Origin: Rhodovulum adriaticum
GTDB lineage: Bacteria; Pseudomonadota; Alphaproteobacteria; Rhodobacterales; Rhodobacteraceae
Length of the DNA stretch: 64,000 nucleotides
Assembly: GCF_004345735.1 (NCBI RefSeq)
Contig: NZ_SLXL01000002.1
Coordinates: 248,001 to 312,000 of the forward strand
Direction: 5' to 3'
Part shown: positions 39,088-48,005 of the stretch, piece by piece
Layout: the number at the start of each line of letters is the position of its first letter
Position numbering within the stretch: position 1 is the first letter of the stretch
Program-made: the position numbers and the translations under genes
Notes under the pieces: generated by a model
What the model saw: only the letters and a program-made list of their open reading frames with translations
Told to the model about the DNA's origin: nothing
Database searches by the model: none

Positions 39088-41520
39088 TCAGAACCGCACG
39101 TCGCCGGCCTGATCCGCCGGCACGACAAACCGCGCCACGACCTTTTTCGACCCGGCCTTGTCAAAGGCGATATCCAGCTTGTCACCCTCGATCCCCGTCA
39201 CGGTGCCATAGCCGAATTTCTTGTGGAACACGCGCGCCCCGACCTCAAAGGCCGCGACCGCCTCGGCATCGATCACCATGGACCGGCTTTCTCGCGGCTG
39301 GCTGACCGGCCGCGTCCCGGCCCGCGATTGCAGCCGCTGCCAACCCGGTGAGGTGTAACCATCCGCCCGCGCCGCAGCCTGTTCCAACCCAGAGGACACC
39401 GGCGCCGCCGCGCCATACCCGCCACCATAAAGACCGGGGGGCGTCAGAACCTCGACATGGGCCTCGGGCAATTCATCGATGAAACGCGAGGGCAGCGCCG
39501 ATTGCCACTGTCCGTAAACCCGGCGGTTGGCAGCAAAGGAGATGGTGCACACCTCCTCGGCCCGGGTGATGCCGACATAGGCCAGGCGGCGCTCTTCCTC
39601 CAACCCCTTCAAACCGCTTTCGTCCATCGACCGCTGGCTGGGAAACAGGCCGTCCTCCCACCCGGGCAGAAAGACCACGGGAAATTCCAAGCCCTTGGCG
39701 GCGTGCAGGGTCATGATCGTGATCTTGGCGCCCTGCTCCTCGGTCTCGTTGTCCATGATAAGGGCGACATGCTCCAGAAACCCTTGCAGGTTCTCGAATT
39801 CCTCCAGCGCCTTGACCAGCTCCTTGAGATTTTCCAGCCGCCCCGGCGCCTCTGGCGTCTTGTCGTTCTGCCAATGCGCAGTGTAGCCAGATTCGTCCAG
39901 GATCTGTTCGGCCAGTTCGATGTGGCTAATACCGGCACCGGAAAGGTCGCCGGCCCCCTCGTCTTCGATCAACAGCCCGTCACCCGCCGCGCCCCGCGAT
40001 GCGGGCCGGCGGGCCAGGTCATGCCAGCGCGCAATCCCGTCCAGCAACCGCCCCAGTTCCCTGGCCCCCTTGCCGGTCAGCCCCCCGTTTTCCAGCAACA
40101 GCCGCGCGCCCTCCACCAGCGGCACGCCGTTGGCGCGCGCCATCTGCTGGATCTTTTGCTGCGCCTTGTCGCCCAGCCCGCGTTTCGGCGTGTTCACGAT
40201 CCGCTCAAACGCCAGATCGTCGTCGGGGCTGACGGCGAGGCGGAAATAGGCCATCGCGTCGCGGATCTCCATCCGCTCGTAAAAGCGCGGCCCGCCGATC
40301 ACCCGGTAGGGCAGGCCGATGGTCAGGAACCGATCCTCAAAGGCGCGCATCTGGTGCGACGCGCGGACAAGGATCGCCATGTCGTCCAGCGAATAGGGCC
40401 GCAGCCCCCGCGTGCCCGCAACCACCGCCTCGGCCTCTTCGCCGATCCAGCGGGCCTCTTCCTCTCCGTCCCAATGGCCGATCAAGCGAACCTTTTCGCC
40501 CTCGCGGGCCTCGGTCCACAGCGTCTTGCCCAGCCGGTCCTTGTTGGCCGCGATCACGCCGCTGGCGGCGGCCAGAATATGCGGGGTAGAGCGGTAGTTC
40601 TGCTCCAGCCGGATCACCCGCGCGCCGGGAAAATCCTTCTCGAACCGCAGGATGTTGCCAACCTCTGCGCCCCGCCAGCCATAGATGGACTGGTCGTCAT
40701 CGCCCACGCAGCAGATATTCCTGTGCCCCCCCGCCAAGAGCCGCAGCCACAGATACTGGGCAACGTTGGTGTCCTGATACTCGTCGACCAGGATATAGCG
40801 GAACCAGCGGCGGTATTGCTCCAGCACGTCCCCGTGGCTCTGGAAGATGGTGACCATGTGCAGCAACAGATCGCCGAAATCGACGGCGTTGAGGGCAAGC
40901 AGCCGTTTCTGGTAATCGGCGTAAAGCGCCACCCCGCGATTATCGAAGGCCGCTGCCTCGCTCGCCGGAACATTGTCAGGCGTCCAGGCGCGGTTCTTCC
41001 AATGATCGATGATGCCGGCCAGTTGCCGGGCAGGCCACCGCTTTTCATCGATATTGGCCGCCACGATCAGCTGCTTCAGCAGCCGGATCTGGTCGTCAGT
41101 GTCCAGGATCGTGAAATTCGACTTCAACCCCGCCAGTTCCGCATGCCGCCTGAGCAGTTTCACGCAGATCGCATGAAAGGTGCCCATCCAGGGCATTCCC
41201 TCCACGGTCTGCCCCATCAGGCCGCCAACGCGCGCCTTCATCTCGCGCGCGGCCTTGTTGGTAAAGGTGACGGCCAAAACCTCATTCGGCCGCGCCTTGC
41301 CGGTGTTCAGCAAATGCGCGATCCGGGTGGTCAACGCGCGGGTCTTGCCGGTGCCCGCGCCCGCCAGCATCAGAACCGGCCCTTCCAACGTCTCCACCGC
41401 CTGCCGCTGCGCGGGGTTCAAACCGTCAAGATAGGGGACAGGCCGCGCCGCCATGGCGCGCTGGCTCAACGGCACGTTTTCTGCCGCCTCAAAGGCGTCG
41501 GTATCGTCGATGGGACTCAT
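39088..41520 (-). CDS. uvrD: UvrD/PcrA-type DNA helicase
   Basis: An 810-residue superfamily 1A 3'-5' helicase that acts in nucleotide excision repair and clears proteins from DNA. Walker A is LMLAGAGTGKTRAL, helicase motif II is ILVDEYQDTN, motif III is VGDDDQSIYGWRGAE, motif IV LEQNYRST, and motif V TLHAAKGLEFPVVFLPG. The C-terminal DIAFDKAGSKKVVARFV is a Tudor-like end found in PcrA/UvrD. The chosen ATG gives MSPIDDTDAFEAAENVPLSQ. A GTTC-N7-GTTC LexA box lies 42-56 nt upstream, so SOS control is likely. It converges on the small RNA array. Confidence 0.93.
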   Translation of the reverse strand: MSPIDDTDAFEAAENVPLSQRAMAARPVPYLDGLNPAQRQAVETLEGPVLMLAGAGTGKTRALTTRIAHLLNTGKARPNEVLAVTFTNKAAREMKARVGGLMGQTVEGMPWMGTFHAICVKLLRRHAELAGLKSNFTILDTDDQIRLLKQLIVAANIDEKRWPARQLAGIIDHWKNRAWTPDNVPASEAAAFDNRGVALYADYQKRLLALNAVDFGDLLLHMVTIFQSHGDVLEQYRRWFRYILVDEYQDTNVAQYLWLRLLAGGHRNICCVGDDDQSIYGWRGAEVGNILRFEKDFPGARVIRLEQNYRSTPHILAAASGVIAANKDRLGKTLWTEAREGEKVRLIGHWDGEEEARWIGEEAEAVVAGTRGLRPYSLDDMAILVRASHQMRAFEDRFLTIGLPYRVIGGPRFYERMEIRDAMAYFRLAVSPDDDLAFERIVNTPKRGLGDKAQQKIQQMARANGVPLVEGARLLLENGGLTGKGARELGRLLDGIARWHDLARRPASRGAAGDGLLIEDEGAGDLSGAGISHIELAEQILDESGYTAHWQNDKTPEAPGRLENLKELVKALEEFENLQGFLEHVALIMDNETEEQGAKITIMTLHAAKGLEFPVVFLPGWEDGLFPSQRSMDESGLKGLEEERRLAYVGITRAEEVCTISFAANRRVYGQWQSALPSRFIDELPEAHVEVLTPPGLYGGGYGAAAPVSSGLEQAAARADGYTSPGWQRLQSRAGTRPVSQPRESRSMVIDAEAVAAFEVGARVFHKKFGYGTVTGIEGDKLDIAFDKAGSKKVVARFVVPADQAGDVRF

Positions 41521-41561
41521 ACGCGGCAACCTAGCGCGCCTCGCGGTGGAGTTAAAGAATT

Positions 41562-41576
41562 GTTCGCACAATGTTC
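41562..41576. promoter_or_regulatory. LexA (SOS) box upstream of uvrD
   Basis: The sequence GTTC-GCACAAT-GTTC matches exactly the alphaproteobacterial LexA consensus GTTC-N7-GTTC. It lies 42-56 nt upstream of the helicase start codon, where a promoter is expected. This predicts induction of uvrD by DNA damage. Confidence 0.75.
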
Positions 41577-41633
41577 CACCCAGAACCGCACCTTTTCCCA
41601 CCCTGAAAAGCTGGGGACAGGCGCGCCCCTGCC

Positions 41634-41654
41634 CTTCTTCTTGGCCAAAATACC
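41634..41654 (-). repeat. Dispersed repeat, copy 5
   Basis: On the minus strand this reads GGTATTTTGGCCAAGAAGAAG. It lies in the 308-nt divergent gap between uvrD and the pyruvate carboxylase gene. Here it cannot be a shared 3' terminator, which argues against termination as the only role of the element. Confidence 0.65.
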
Positions 41655-41726
41655 CCCGCCCGGCCCGGAACGGGCCGGAAAAAGGAATGCGCCGCAGGCG
41701 CGCAATTCAACAGCACCATCCCCCAC

Positions 41727-41754
41727 TTGCGCCCCGCCCGGGCGCCCGTATACC
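41727..41754 (+). promoter_or_regulatory. Candidate pyruvate carboxylase promoter
   Basis: TTGCGC (41727-41732) and TATACC (41749-41754) are 16 nt apart and would place a start about 65 nt before the pyc start codon. It is the best sigma-70-like pair in this gap; no operator is evident. Confidence 0.4.
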
Positions 41755-41828
41755 TGTGTAGACCTTGAACGAAACGGGACCGCGCCCCGCGCGCGCCCCG
41801 CCGGACAGACCCCAAGGAGGGCCAGCCC

Positions 41829-44800
41829 TTGACCGAATTCAAGAAAATCCTCGTCGCCAACCGCGGTGAAATCGCGATCCGTATCATGCGGGCGGCCAAC
41901 GAGTTGGGCAAACGCACCGTCGCCGTCTACGCCGAAGAGGACAAGCTGGGCCTGCACCGCTTCAAGGCGGACGAGGCCTACAAGATCGGCGAGGGGCTGG
42001 GCCCGGTGCAGGCCTACCTGTCGATCGAGGAAATCATTCGCGTGGCCAAGATGTCGGGCGCGGACGCGGTCCATCCCGGTTATGGCCTGCTGTCGGAAAA
42101 CCCCGAATTCGTCGAGGCCTGCGCCGCCGAGGGCATCACCTTCATCGGCCCCAAGGCCGAAACCATGCGCGCCCTCGGCGACAAGGCATCGGCCCGCAAG
42201 GTGGCGATTGCCGCAGGCGTGCCGGTCATCCCCGCGACCGAGGTGCTGGGCGACGACATGGACGCCATCGCCAAGGAGGCCGAGGAAATCGGCTATCCCC
42301 TGATGCTCAAGGCATCCTGGGGCGGCGGCGGGCGCGGCATGCGCCCCATCAACGGCCCCGAAGAGCTGGAGGACAAGGTGCGCGAGGGGCGGCGCGAGGC
42401 CGAGGCCGCCTTCGGCAATGGCGAGGGGTATCTGGAAAAGATGATCACCCGCGCCCGGCATGTCGAAGTGCAGATCCTGGGCGACAGCCAGGGCAACATC
42501 TACCACCTGTGGGAACGGGACTGTTCCGTGCAGCGGCGCAACCAGAAGGTCGTGGAACGCGCCCCCGCCCCCTACCTGTCCCCGGCGCAGCGCGAACACC
42601 TGTGCAACCTCGGCAAGAAGATCGCCGAACAGGTCGGCTATGAATGCGCGGGCACCATCGAATTCCTGATGGATATGGAAACGGGCGAGTTCTACTTCAT
42701 CGAGGTGAACCCGCGCGTGCAGGTCGAACACACCGTCACCGAGGAAGTGACCGGCATCGACATCGTGCAGGCCCAGATCATGATCGCCGAGGGCAAGTCC
42801 CTGGTCGAGGCCACGGGCGTTGCCACCCAGTATGATGTGCAGTTGAACGGCCACGCGCTGCAATGCCGGATCACGACCGAGGATCCGCTGAACAACTTCA
42901 TCCCCGATTACGGCCGCATCACCGCTTATCGCGGCGCCACCGGCATGGGCATCCGCCTGGATGGCGGCACCGCCTATTCCGGCGCGGTCATCACCCGCTA
43001 TTACGACTCGCTTCTGGAAAAGGTCACCGCCTGGGCGCCCACGCCCGAAGCCGCGATCGCCCGGATGGACCGCGCCCTGCGTGAATTCCGTATCCGCGGC
43101 GTCAGCACGAACATCGCCTTCGTCGAGAACCTGCTCAAGCACCCGACCTTCCTGAAGAACGAGTACCACACCAAGTTCATCGATCAGACGCCCGAGCTAT
43201 TCCAGTTCGCCAAGCGGCGCGACCGGGCCACGCGGCTGTTGACCTACATCGCCGATGTCACCGTGAACGGCCACCCCGAGACCGAGGGCCGCACCCGCCC
43301 GCCGGCGGAACTGAAAACGCCCCGCCCGCCGGAAAACCGGCGCGAGGCCTATGTCCCCGGCACCCGCCAGATCCTGGACGAGTTCGGGCCGCAGGCGGTC
43401 GCCGACTGGCTGGCGGACCAGAAACAACTGCTGCTGACCGACACCACGATGCGCGACGGGCACCAGTCGCTGTTGGCCACGCGGATGCGGTCCATCGACA
43501 TGATCCGCGTTGCACCCGCCTATGCGCACAACCTGTCGCAACTCTTCAGTGTGGAATGCTGGGGCGGCGCGACCTTCGACGTGGCCTACCGCTTCTTGCA
43601 GGAATGCCCGTGGCAGCGGCTGCGCGACCTGCGCGCAGCCATGCCCAACCTGATGACCCAGATGCTGCTGCGGGGGTCCAACGGGGTGGGCTACACGAAC
43701 TACCCCGACAACGTCGTGCGCGGCTTCGTCAAACAGGCCGCTGAAACCGGCGTGGACGTGTTCCGCGTGTTCGACAGCCTGAACTGGGTGGAAAACATGC
43801 GTGTCGCGATGGGCGCGGTCATCGACAACGGCAAGGTCTGCGAAGGGGCGATCTGCTATACCGGCGACATCCTGGACCCCGACCGGGCGAAATACGACCT
43901 GAAATACTATGTCGAGATGGGCAAGGCGCTGCGCGATGCCGGCGCCCATATCCTGGGGCTGAAGGACATGGCCGGCCTGCTGAAACCGGCCTCTGCCAGC
44001 ATCCTGATCAAGGCCCTGAAGGATGAGGTCGGCCTGCCCATCCATTTCCACACCCACGACACCAGCGGCATCTCAGGCGCCACGATCCTGGCCGCCGCCG
44101 AGGCGGGCGTAGACGCAGTAGACGCCGCGATGGATGCGTTTTCGGGTGGCACCTCGCAGCCCTGCCTGGGCTCCATCGTCGAGGCGTTGCGCAACACCGA
44201 ACGTGAAACGGGGATCGAGATCGAGGCCGTGCGCGAAATCTCGGACTACTGGGGACAGGTGCGGGGCCAATACGCCGCCTTCGAATCCGGCATGCAGGTG
44301 CCCGCCTCCGAGGTTTACCTCCACGAGATGCCCGGCGGGCAGTTCACCAACCTCAAGGCGCAGGCCCGCAGCCTGGGGCTGGAGGAACGCTGGCCCGAGG
44401 TCGCCAAGACCTATGCCGACGTCAACCAGATGTTCGGCGACATCGTGAAGGTCACCCCCTCGTCCAAGGTGGTCGGCGACATGGCGTTGATGATGGTCAG
44501 CCAGGGCCTGACCCGCGCGGATGTGGAAGACCCCGAGAAAGACGTGGCCTTCCCCGATTCAGTGATCGACATGATGCGCGGCAACCTGGGCCAGCCGCCC
44601 GGCGGCTTCCCCCCGGCGATCCAGAAAAAGGTGCTGAAGGGCGAGGACCCCAAGCTGGAGCGCCCCGGCAAGAACCTGCCCCCCGTCGATTTCGAGGCCG
44701 TCCGCGCCGAGGTCGAAAGCCAGTTCGAGGACGTGAAACTGGATGACGAGGATCTGAACGGATACCTGATGTATCCCAAGGTCTTTACCGATTATGCGGC

Positions 44801-45272
44801 GCGGCACTTGCAATACGGCCCCGTGCGCACCCTGCCCACGCGGACCTTCTTCTACGGGATGGAACCGGGCGAAGAGATCACAGCGGAAATCGACCCCGGC
44901 AAGACGCTGGAGATTCGCCTGCAGGCAGTGGGCGAAACCACCGAGGACGGCGAGGCCAAGGTATTTTTCGAACTGAACGGCCAGCCCCGCGTGATCCGCG
45001 TGCCCAACCGCAAGGCCAAGGCGTCCGTCGCCAAGCGCCCCAAGGCCGAACTGGGCAACCCCGCCCATGTCGGCGCGCCGATGCCCGGCGCGGTGGCCTC
45101 GGTCGTGGTCAACGTGGGCCAGACCGTCCAGGAAGGCGACCTGCTGCTGACCATCGAGGCGATGAAGATGGAAACCGGCCTGCACGCCGAACGCGACGGC
45201 ACCGTCAAGGCGGTGCACGTGACGCCCGGCGCCCAGATCGACGCCAAGGATCTGCTGATCGAATTCGAGTGA
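41829..45272 (+). CDS. pyc: Pyruvate carboxylase (single chain)
   Basis: A 1147-residue biotin enzyme that carboxylates pyruvate to oxaloacetate, refilling the TCA cycle. Residues about 1-450 are the biotin carboxylase domain (KKILVANRGEIAIRI, then LMLKASWGGGGRGMR and EVNPRVQVEHTVTEEVTG). Residues about 530-800 are the carboxyltransferase barrel (DTTMRDGHQSLLATRMR and FSVECWGGATFDVAYRFL). The C-terminal biotin carrier has the biotinylated lysine K1113 in EAMKMETG. The start is TTG with AAGGAGG 9 nt upstream. The full fused architecture of about 1150 residues is present. A strong terminator follows. Confidence 0.98.
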   Translation: MTEFKKILVANRGEIAIRIMRAANELGKRTVAVYAEEDKLGLHRFKADEAYKIGEGLGPVQAYLSIEEIIRVAKMSGADAVHPGYGLLSENPEFVEACAAEGITFIGPKAETMRALGDKASARKVAIAAGVPVIPATEVLGDDMDAIAKEAEEIGYPLMLKASWGGGGRGMRPINGPEELEDKVREGRREAEAAFGNGEGYLEKMITRARHVEVQILGDSQGNIYHLWERDCSVQRRNQKVVERAPAPYLSPAQREHLCNLGKKIAEQVGYECAGTIEFLMDMETGEFYFIEVNPRVQVEHTVTEEVTGIDIVQAQIMIAEGKSLVEATGVATQYDVQLNGHALQCRITTEDPLNNFIPDYGRITAYRGATGMGIRLDGGTAYSGAVITRYYDSLLEKVTAWAPTPEAAIARMDRALREFRIRGVSTNIAFVENLLKHPTFLKNEYHTKFIDQTPELFQFAKRRDRATRLLTYIADVTVNGHPETEGRTRPPAELKTPRPPENRREAYVPGTRQILDEFGPQAVADWLADQKQLLLTDTTMRDGHQSLLATRMRSIDMIRVAPAYAHNLSQLFSVECWGGATFDVAYRFLQECPWQRLRDLRAAMPNLMTQMLLRGSNGVGYTNYPDNVVRGFVKQAAETGVDVFRVFDSLNWVENMRVAMGAVIDNGKVCEGAICYTGDILDPDRAKYDLKYYVEMGKALRDAGAHILGLKDMAGLLKPASASILIKALKDEVGLPIHFHTHDTSGISGATILAAAEAGVDAVDAAMDAFSGGTSQPCLGSIVEALRNTERETGIEIEAVREISDYWGQVRGQYAAFESGMQVPASEVYLHEMPGGQFTNLKAQARSLGLEERWPEVAKTYADVNQMFGDIVKVTPSSKVVGDMALMMVSQGLTRADVEDPEKDVAFPDSVIDMMRGNLGQPPGGFPPAIQKKVLKGEDPKLERPGKNLPPVDFEAVRAEVESQFEDVKLDDEDLNGYLMYPKVFTDYAARHLQYGPVRTLPTRTFFYGMEPGEEITAEIDPGKTLEIRLQAVGETTEDGEAKVFFELNGQPRVIRVPNRKAKASVAKRPKAELGNPAHVGAPMPGAVASVVVNVGQTVQEGDLLLTIEAMKMETGLHAERDGTVKAVHVTPGAQIDAKDLLIEFE

Positions 45273-45276
45273 TGGG

Positions 45277-45298
45277 GGGCGGCGCCCCGGCGCCGCCC
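45277..45298 (+). terminator. Terminator hairpin after pyruvate carboxylase
   Basis: A 10-bp GC-rich stem (GGGCGGCGCC and GGCGCCGCCC with CC between) lies 4 nt after the pyc stop and runs into TCTTCTTCTT, which belongs to the next repeat copy. The T-rich reverse side of the repeat may thus serve as the U tract. Confidence 0.65.
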
Positions 45299-45299
45299 T

Positions 45300-45352
45300 C
45301 TTCTTCTTGGTCCAAATACCCACAGGAAAAACCTTTACGAAGGTTTTTCCTG
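45300..45352. repeat. Dispersed repeat, copy 6, with adjoining hairpin
   Basis: The minus strand reads GGTATTTGGACCAAGAAGAAG at 45300-45320. Next to it, 45323-45352 is a perfect 13-bp stem-loop (CAGGAAAAACCTT, loop TACG, AAGGTTTTTCCTG). Relative to the repeat core the hairpin lies on the same side as in copies 2 and 3, which suggests that hairpin and core form one composite element. Confidence 0.7.
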
Positions 45353-45412
45353 CCGAAGGCTGCCCCCGCCCGAAAGGGCAGGCAGATTTTGGGCAAAGCC
45401 CCCATTTTCCCC

Positions 45413-45439
45413 TTGCAGCCCCCGCCCTGACTTTATAAA
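45413..45439 (+). promoter_or_regulatory. Candidate promoter of tRNA-Gly, first copy
   Basis: TTGCAG (45413-45418) and TATAAA (45434-45439), 15 nt apart, lie about 20 nt before the tRNA. The same arrangement precedes the second copy, with CCCTTGCAGCCCCCG and TTTATAAA conserved while the spacer differs, which supports a real promoter. Confidence 0.5.
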
Positions 45440-45459
45440 TCACGGCTCACCCAATGGAT

Positions 45460-45534
45460 GCGGGCGTAGCTCAGGGGTAGAGCATTACCTTGCCAAGGTA
45501 AGGGTCGTGAGTTCGAATCTCATCGCCCGCTCCA
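45460..45534 (+). tRNA. tRNA-Gly (GCC), first copy
   Basis: A full cloverleaf: acceptor GCGGGCG/CGCCCGC, D arm GCTCAGGGGTAGAGC, anticodon arm TTACC-TTGCCAA-GGTAA with anticodon GCC, T arm GTGAG-TTCGAAT-CTCAT, discriminator T and an encoded CCA. It reads GGC and GGT glycine codons, which are heavily used in this high-GC genome. The second copy 221 nt downstream is identical. Confidence 0.97.
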
Positions 45535-45633
45535 ATTTCTCAACACACAGACAAGTCACCCTAGCGTAACCGCGTCATGCGTCGTCGCGGGGCGTTTGCG
45601 GGCTGGGCCGCCGCACCGGCTGAAATTTTCCCC

Positions 45634-45660
45634 TTGCAGCCCCCGGCCCAAGTTTATAAA
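45634..45660 (+). promoter_or_regulatory. Candidate promoter of tRNA-Gly, second copy
   Basis: TTGCAG (45634-45639) and TATAAA (45655-45660) with 15 nt between, the same as before the first copy. The stretch CACCCAATGGATGCGGG directly before the tRNA is also shared, so the duplicated unit includes the promoter. Confidence 0.5.
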
Positions 45661-45680
45661 CCCCGCGTCACCCAATGGAT

Positions 45681-45755
45681 GCGGGCGTAGCTCAGGGGTA
45701 GAGCATTACCTTGCCAAGGTAAGGGTCGTGAGTTCGAATCTCATCGCCCGCTCCA
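45681..45755 (+). tRNA. tRNA-Gly (GCC), second copy
   Basis: Identical to the first tRNA-Gly over all 75 bases, including the encoded CCA. The 146 nt between the two copies hold the second promoter-like segment and no gene. No integrase or direct repeat of the tRNA 3' end is seen, so this is a local duplication and not an element insertion site. Confidence 0.97.
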
Positions 45756-45892
45756 ATTTCTTCGAGAATAATCGAACGAACCGGCGCGACATCCCTGCCC
45801 CGGTTTACCCTTGCCGCCGCGCCGTCAATCGCTAGGCTGCGCGCCCAAGGCACGGCGCTCGCTTGACGGCCCGCCTCCGAAGGACTGGATTC

Positions 45893-47830
45893 ATGGACGG
45901 CTTTCTCTTCCAGGCGACGCTCTATCTGGGCGCGATCGTTCTTATCGTTCCCATCGCCTCGCGGCTGGGGCTGGGCTCGGTGCTGGGCTATCTGCTGATC
46001 GGCATCCTGTTCGGGCCGGTCCTGGGCCTGACTGGGGCGGAAATGGACAGCCTGCGCCATTTCGCGGAAATCGGCGTGGTCATGATGCTGTTCCTGATCG
46101 GGCTGGAACTGGAACCGCGCGTGCTGTGGGCGATGCGGGACAAGCTGATCGGGCTGGGCGGTTTGCAGGTCACGATCACCCTGGCCCTGGTCACGGGGGC
46201 GGCCATGGTCTTTGGGCAGGAATGGCGCCCTGCCCTGGCGATGGGCATGATCTTTGCGCTGTCCTCGACCGCGATCGTGCTGCAAACCCTGTCCGAGAAG
46301 AAGCTTATAAACACCCCCGGCGGGCGCAGCGCCTTTTCGGTTCTCTTGATGCAGGACATCGCGGTGATCCCGATGCTGGCGGTAATGCCGTTCCTGGCGC
46401 TGCCCGGCCATGGCGGCGATCACGGGGCCGAGGCCGGACACCACGGCGCGGTCAACCTGATCGCGGGGCTGCCGGCCTGGGGCGTGGCGCTGGTCACGCT
46501 GGGGGCCGTGGTGGGCACGGTGCTGGCCGGGTCGTTCCTGGTGCGGCCGCTGTTCCGCTTCGTTCAGGCGGCGCGCCTGCGCGAACTGAACACCGCCATG
46601 GCGCTGGTGATCGTGGCAGGCATCGCCTCGGTCATGCTGACGGTGGGGCTGTCGCCCGCGCTTGGCACCTTTCTGGCCGGCGTGGTCCTGGCCAATTCCG
46701 AGTTCCGGCACGAATTGGAAAGCTCGATCGAGCCGTTCAAGGGCCTGCTGCTGGGCCTATTCTTCATCACCGTCGGCGCGGGCATGGATTTTTCCTATGT
46801 GCGCGAGGCGCCCGTGCTGGTACCGGTCTATGTCGTGGGCCTGGTCCTGATCAAGGTGGCGGTGCTTTATGCACTGGCACTCATGTTCAAGCTGGACCGC
46901 GACAACCGCTGGCTGTTCACACTGGGGTTGGCGCAGGCGGGGGAATTCGGCTTCGTGCTCAGCGCCTTTGCGCTGTCCCAGAACATCCTGCCCGAGGAAA
47001 TCGCCAACATGTCCAACCTGGTGATCGCATTGTCTATGCTGATCACCCCCGCCCTGTTCATCACGCACGAGCTTCTGGTGCGCTGGCGCGCACGGCCCGC
47101 CGGCGAAAAACCCGAACACGACAGCATCGAAGAACGCCACCCGGTCATCATCGCGGGTATGGGCCGGTTCGGCCTGACGGTGCATCGGATCGTGACCATG
47201 ACCGGGGCGGCGACCACGGTGATGGATCACGACCTGCGCGTGGTGCAGCGGATGCGCAAGTTGGGGATCAAGACCTATTACGGCGATCCCACGCGGCCCG
47301 AACTGCTGGCCTCTGCCGGAATCGAGAACGCCGAGGTGCTGGTGGTGTGCCTGGGCGATCACGACGCCTCGACCAAGCTGGTGGCCCATGCCCGCCGGGT
47401 GCGGCCCGACATCCATATCGTCGCGCGCGCCCGCGACCGCGTGCATGCCTATGAACTGCTGCGCGCAGGCGCCAACGACATCGCGCGCGAACTGTTCGAC
47501 AGCGCCCTGCGCACGGGCCGCCACGTGATCCAAAAAACTGGCCTGACCCCGGTCGAGGCCGAGAACGCAGAGCGGACCTTCTTTGAATTCGACCGCGCCG
47601 CGCTGCGCGACCTGTCCAAGGTGTGGAAGCCCGGCGTGCCGATTGAGGACAACGCCGAATACATGGAACTGAGCCGCGCCCTGGACGAGGAACTGGCCAA
47701 CGCCCTGGCCCGCGCGCCCCTGCGTGAGGCCTATCCGCGCCGGCACACCGACGATGCCGCGCCGCAGATCCTGGACCCCGAGGCAGAGACCGACGAAGAA
47801 ACCGGCAAGGCGCGCGAAGGGGACGGCTGA
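45893..47830 (+). CDS. KefB/KefC-type monovalent cation:proton antiporter (CPA2)
   Basis: A 645-residue inner-membrane protein with about 12 hydrophobic segments (residues about 5-400, for example LYLGAIVLIVPIASRLGLGSVLGYLLIGILFGP and the conserved LLMQDIAVIPML), then a cytoplasmic RCK_N/TrkA-N domain from about residue 417 (VIIAGMGRFGLTVHRIV, a GxGxxG nucleotide fold). It probably exchanges K+ (or Na+) for H+ under control of NAD(H) or glutathione adducts. The acidic tail ends in a Glu-rich stretch. The ATG giving MDGFLFQATLY is chosen, with AAGGA upstream; a TTG ten codons earlier is possible. No KefF/KefG partner is adjacent. Confidence 0.9.
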   Translation: MDGFLFQATLYLGAIVLIVPIASRLGLGSVLGYLLIGILFGPVLGLTGAEMDSLRHFAEIGVVMMLFLIGLELEPRVLWAMRDKLIGLGGLQVTITLALVTGAAMVFGQEWRPALAMGMIFALSSTAIVLQTLSEKKLINTPGGRSAFSVLLMQDIAVIPMLAVMPFLALPGHGGDHGAEAGHHGAVNLIAGLPAWGVALVTLGAVVGTVLAGSFLVRPLFRFVQAARLRELNTAMALVIVAGIASVMLTVGLSPALGTFLAGVVLANSEFRHELESSIEPFKGLLLGLFFITVGAGMDFSYVREAPVLVPVYVVGLVLIKVAVLYALALMFKLDRDNRWLFTLGLAQAGEFGFVLSAFALSQNILPEEIANMSNLVIALSMLITPALFITHELLVRWRARPAGEKPEHDSIEERHPVIIAGMGRFGLTVHRIVTMTGAATTVMDHDLRVVQRMRKLGIKTYYGDPTRPELLASAGIENAEVLVVCLGDHDASTKLVAHARRVRPDIHIVARARDRVHAYELLRAGANDIARELFDSALRTGRHVIQKTGLTPVEAENAERTFFEFDRAALRDLSKVWKPGVPIEDNAEYMELSRALDEELANALARAPLREAYPRRHTDDAAPQILDPEAETDEETGKAREGDG

Positions 47831-48005
47831 GGCCGCCCCCGCGCCCCGCGCCAACACGATGCCGTGGCGGGGCCCATCCCCATGGCCCGGGCCTGGCAGG
47901 CAGGTTCTGCTTGATGCAACGCGCCAACAGGGCGTATTCTTTGAACCCAGAAAACAAGGTAAAACGCGCCAAGCGGTCTTCATTCAGCACGGCAGGAGAG
48001 CAGTC

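Noticed and set aside
45460-45755. tRNA-Gly pair as an integration site of a mobile element
   Set aside because: No integrase, no foreign genes and no partial tRNA copy flank it; the neighbours are ordinary chromosomal genes and the second copy is complete.
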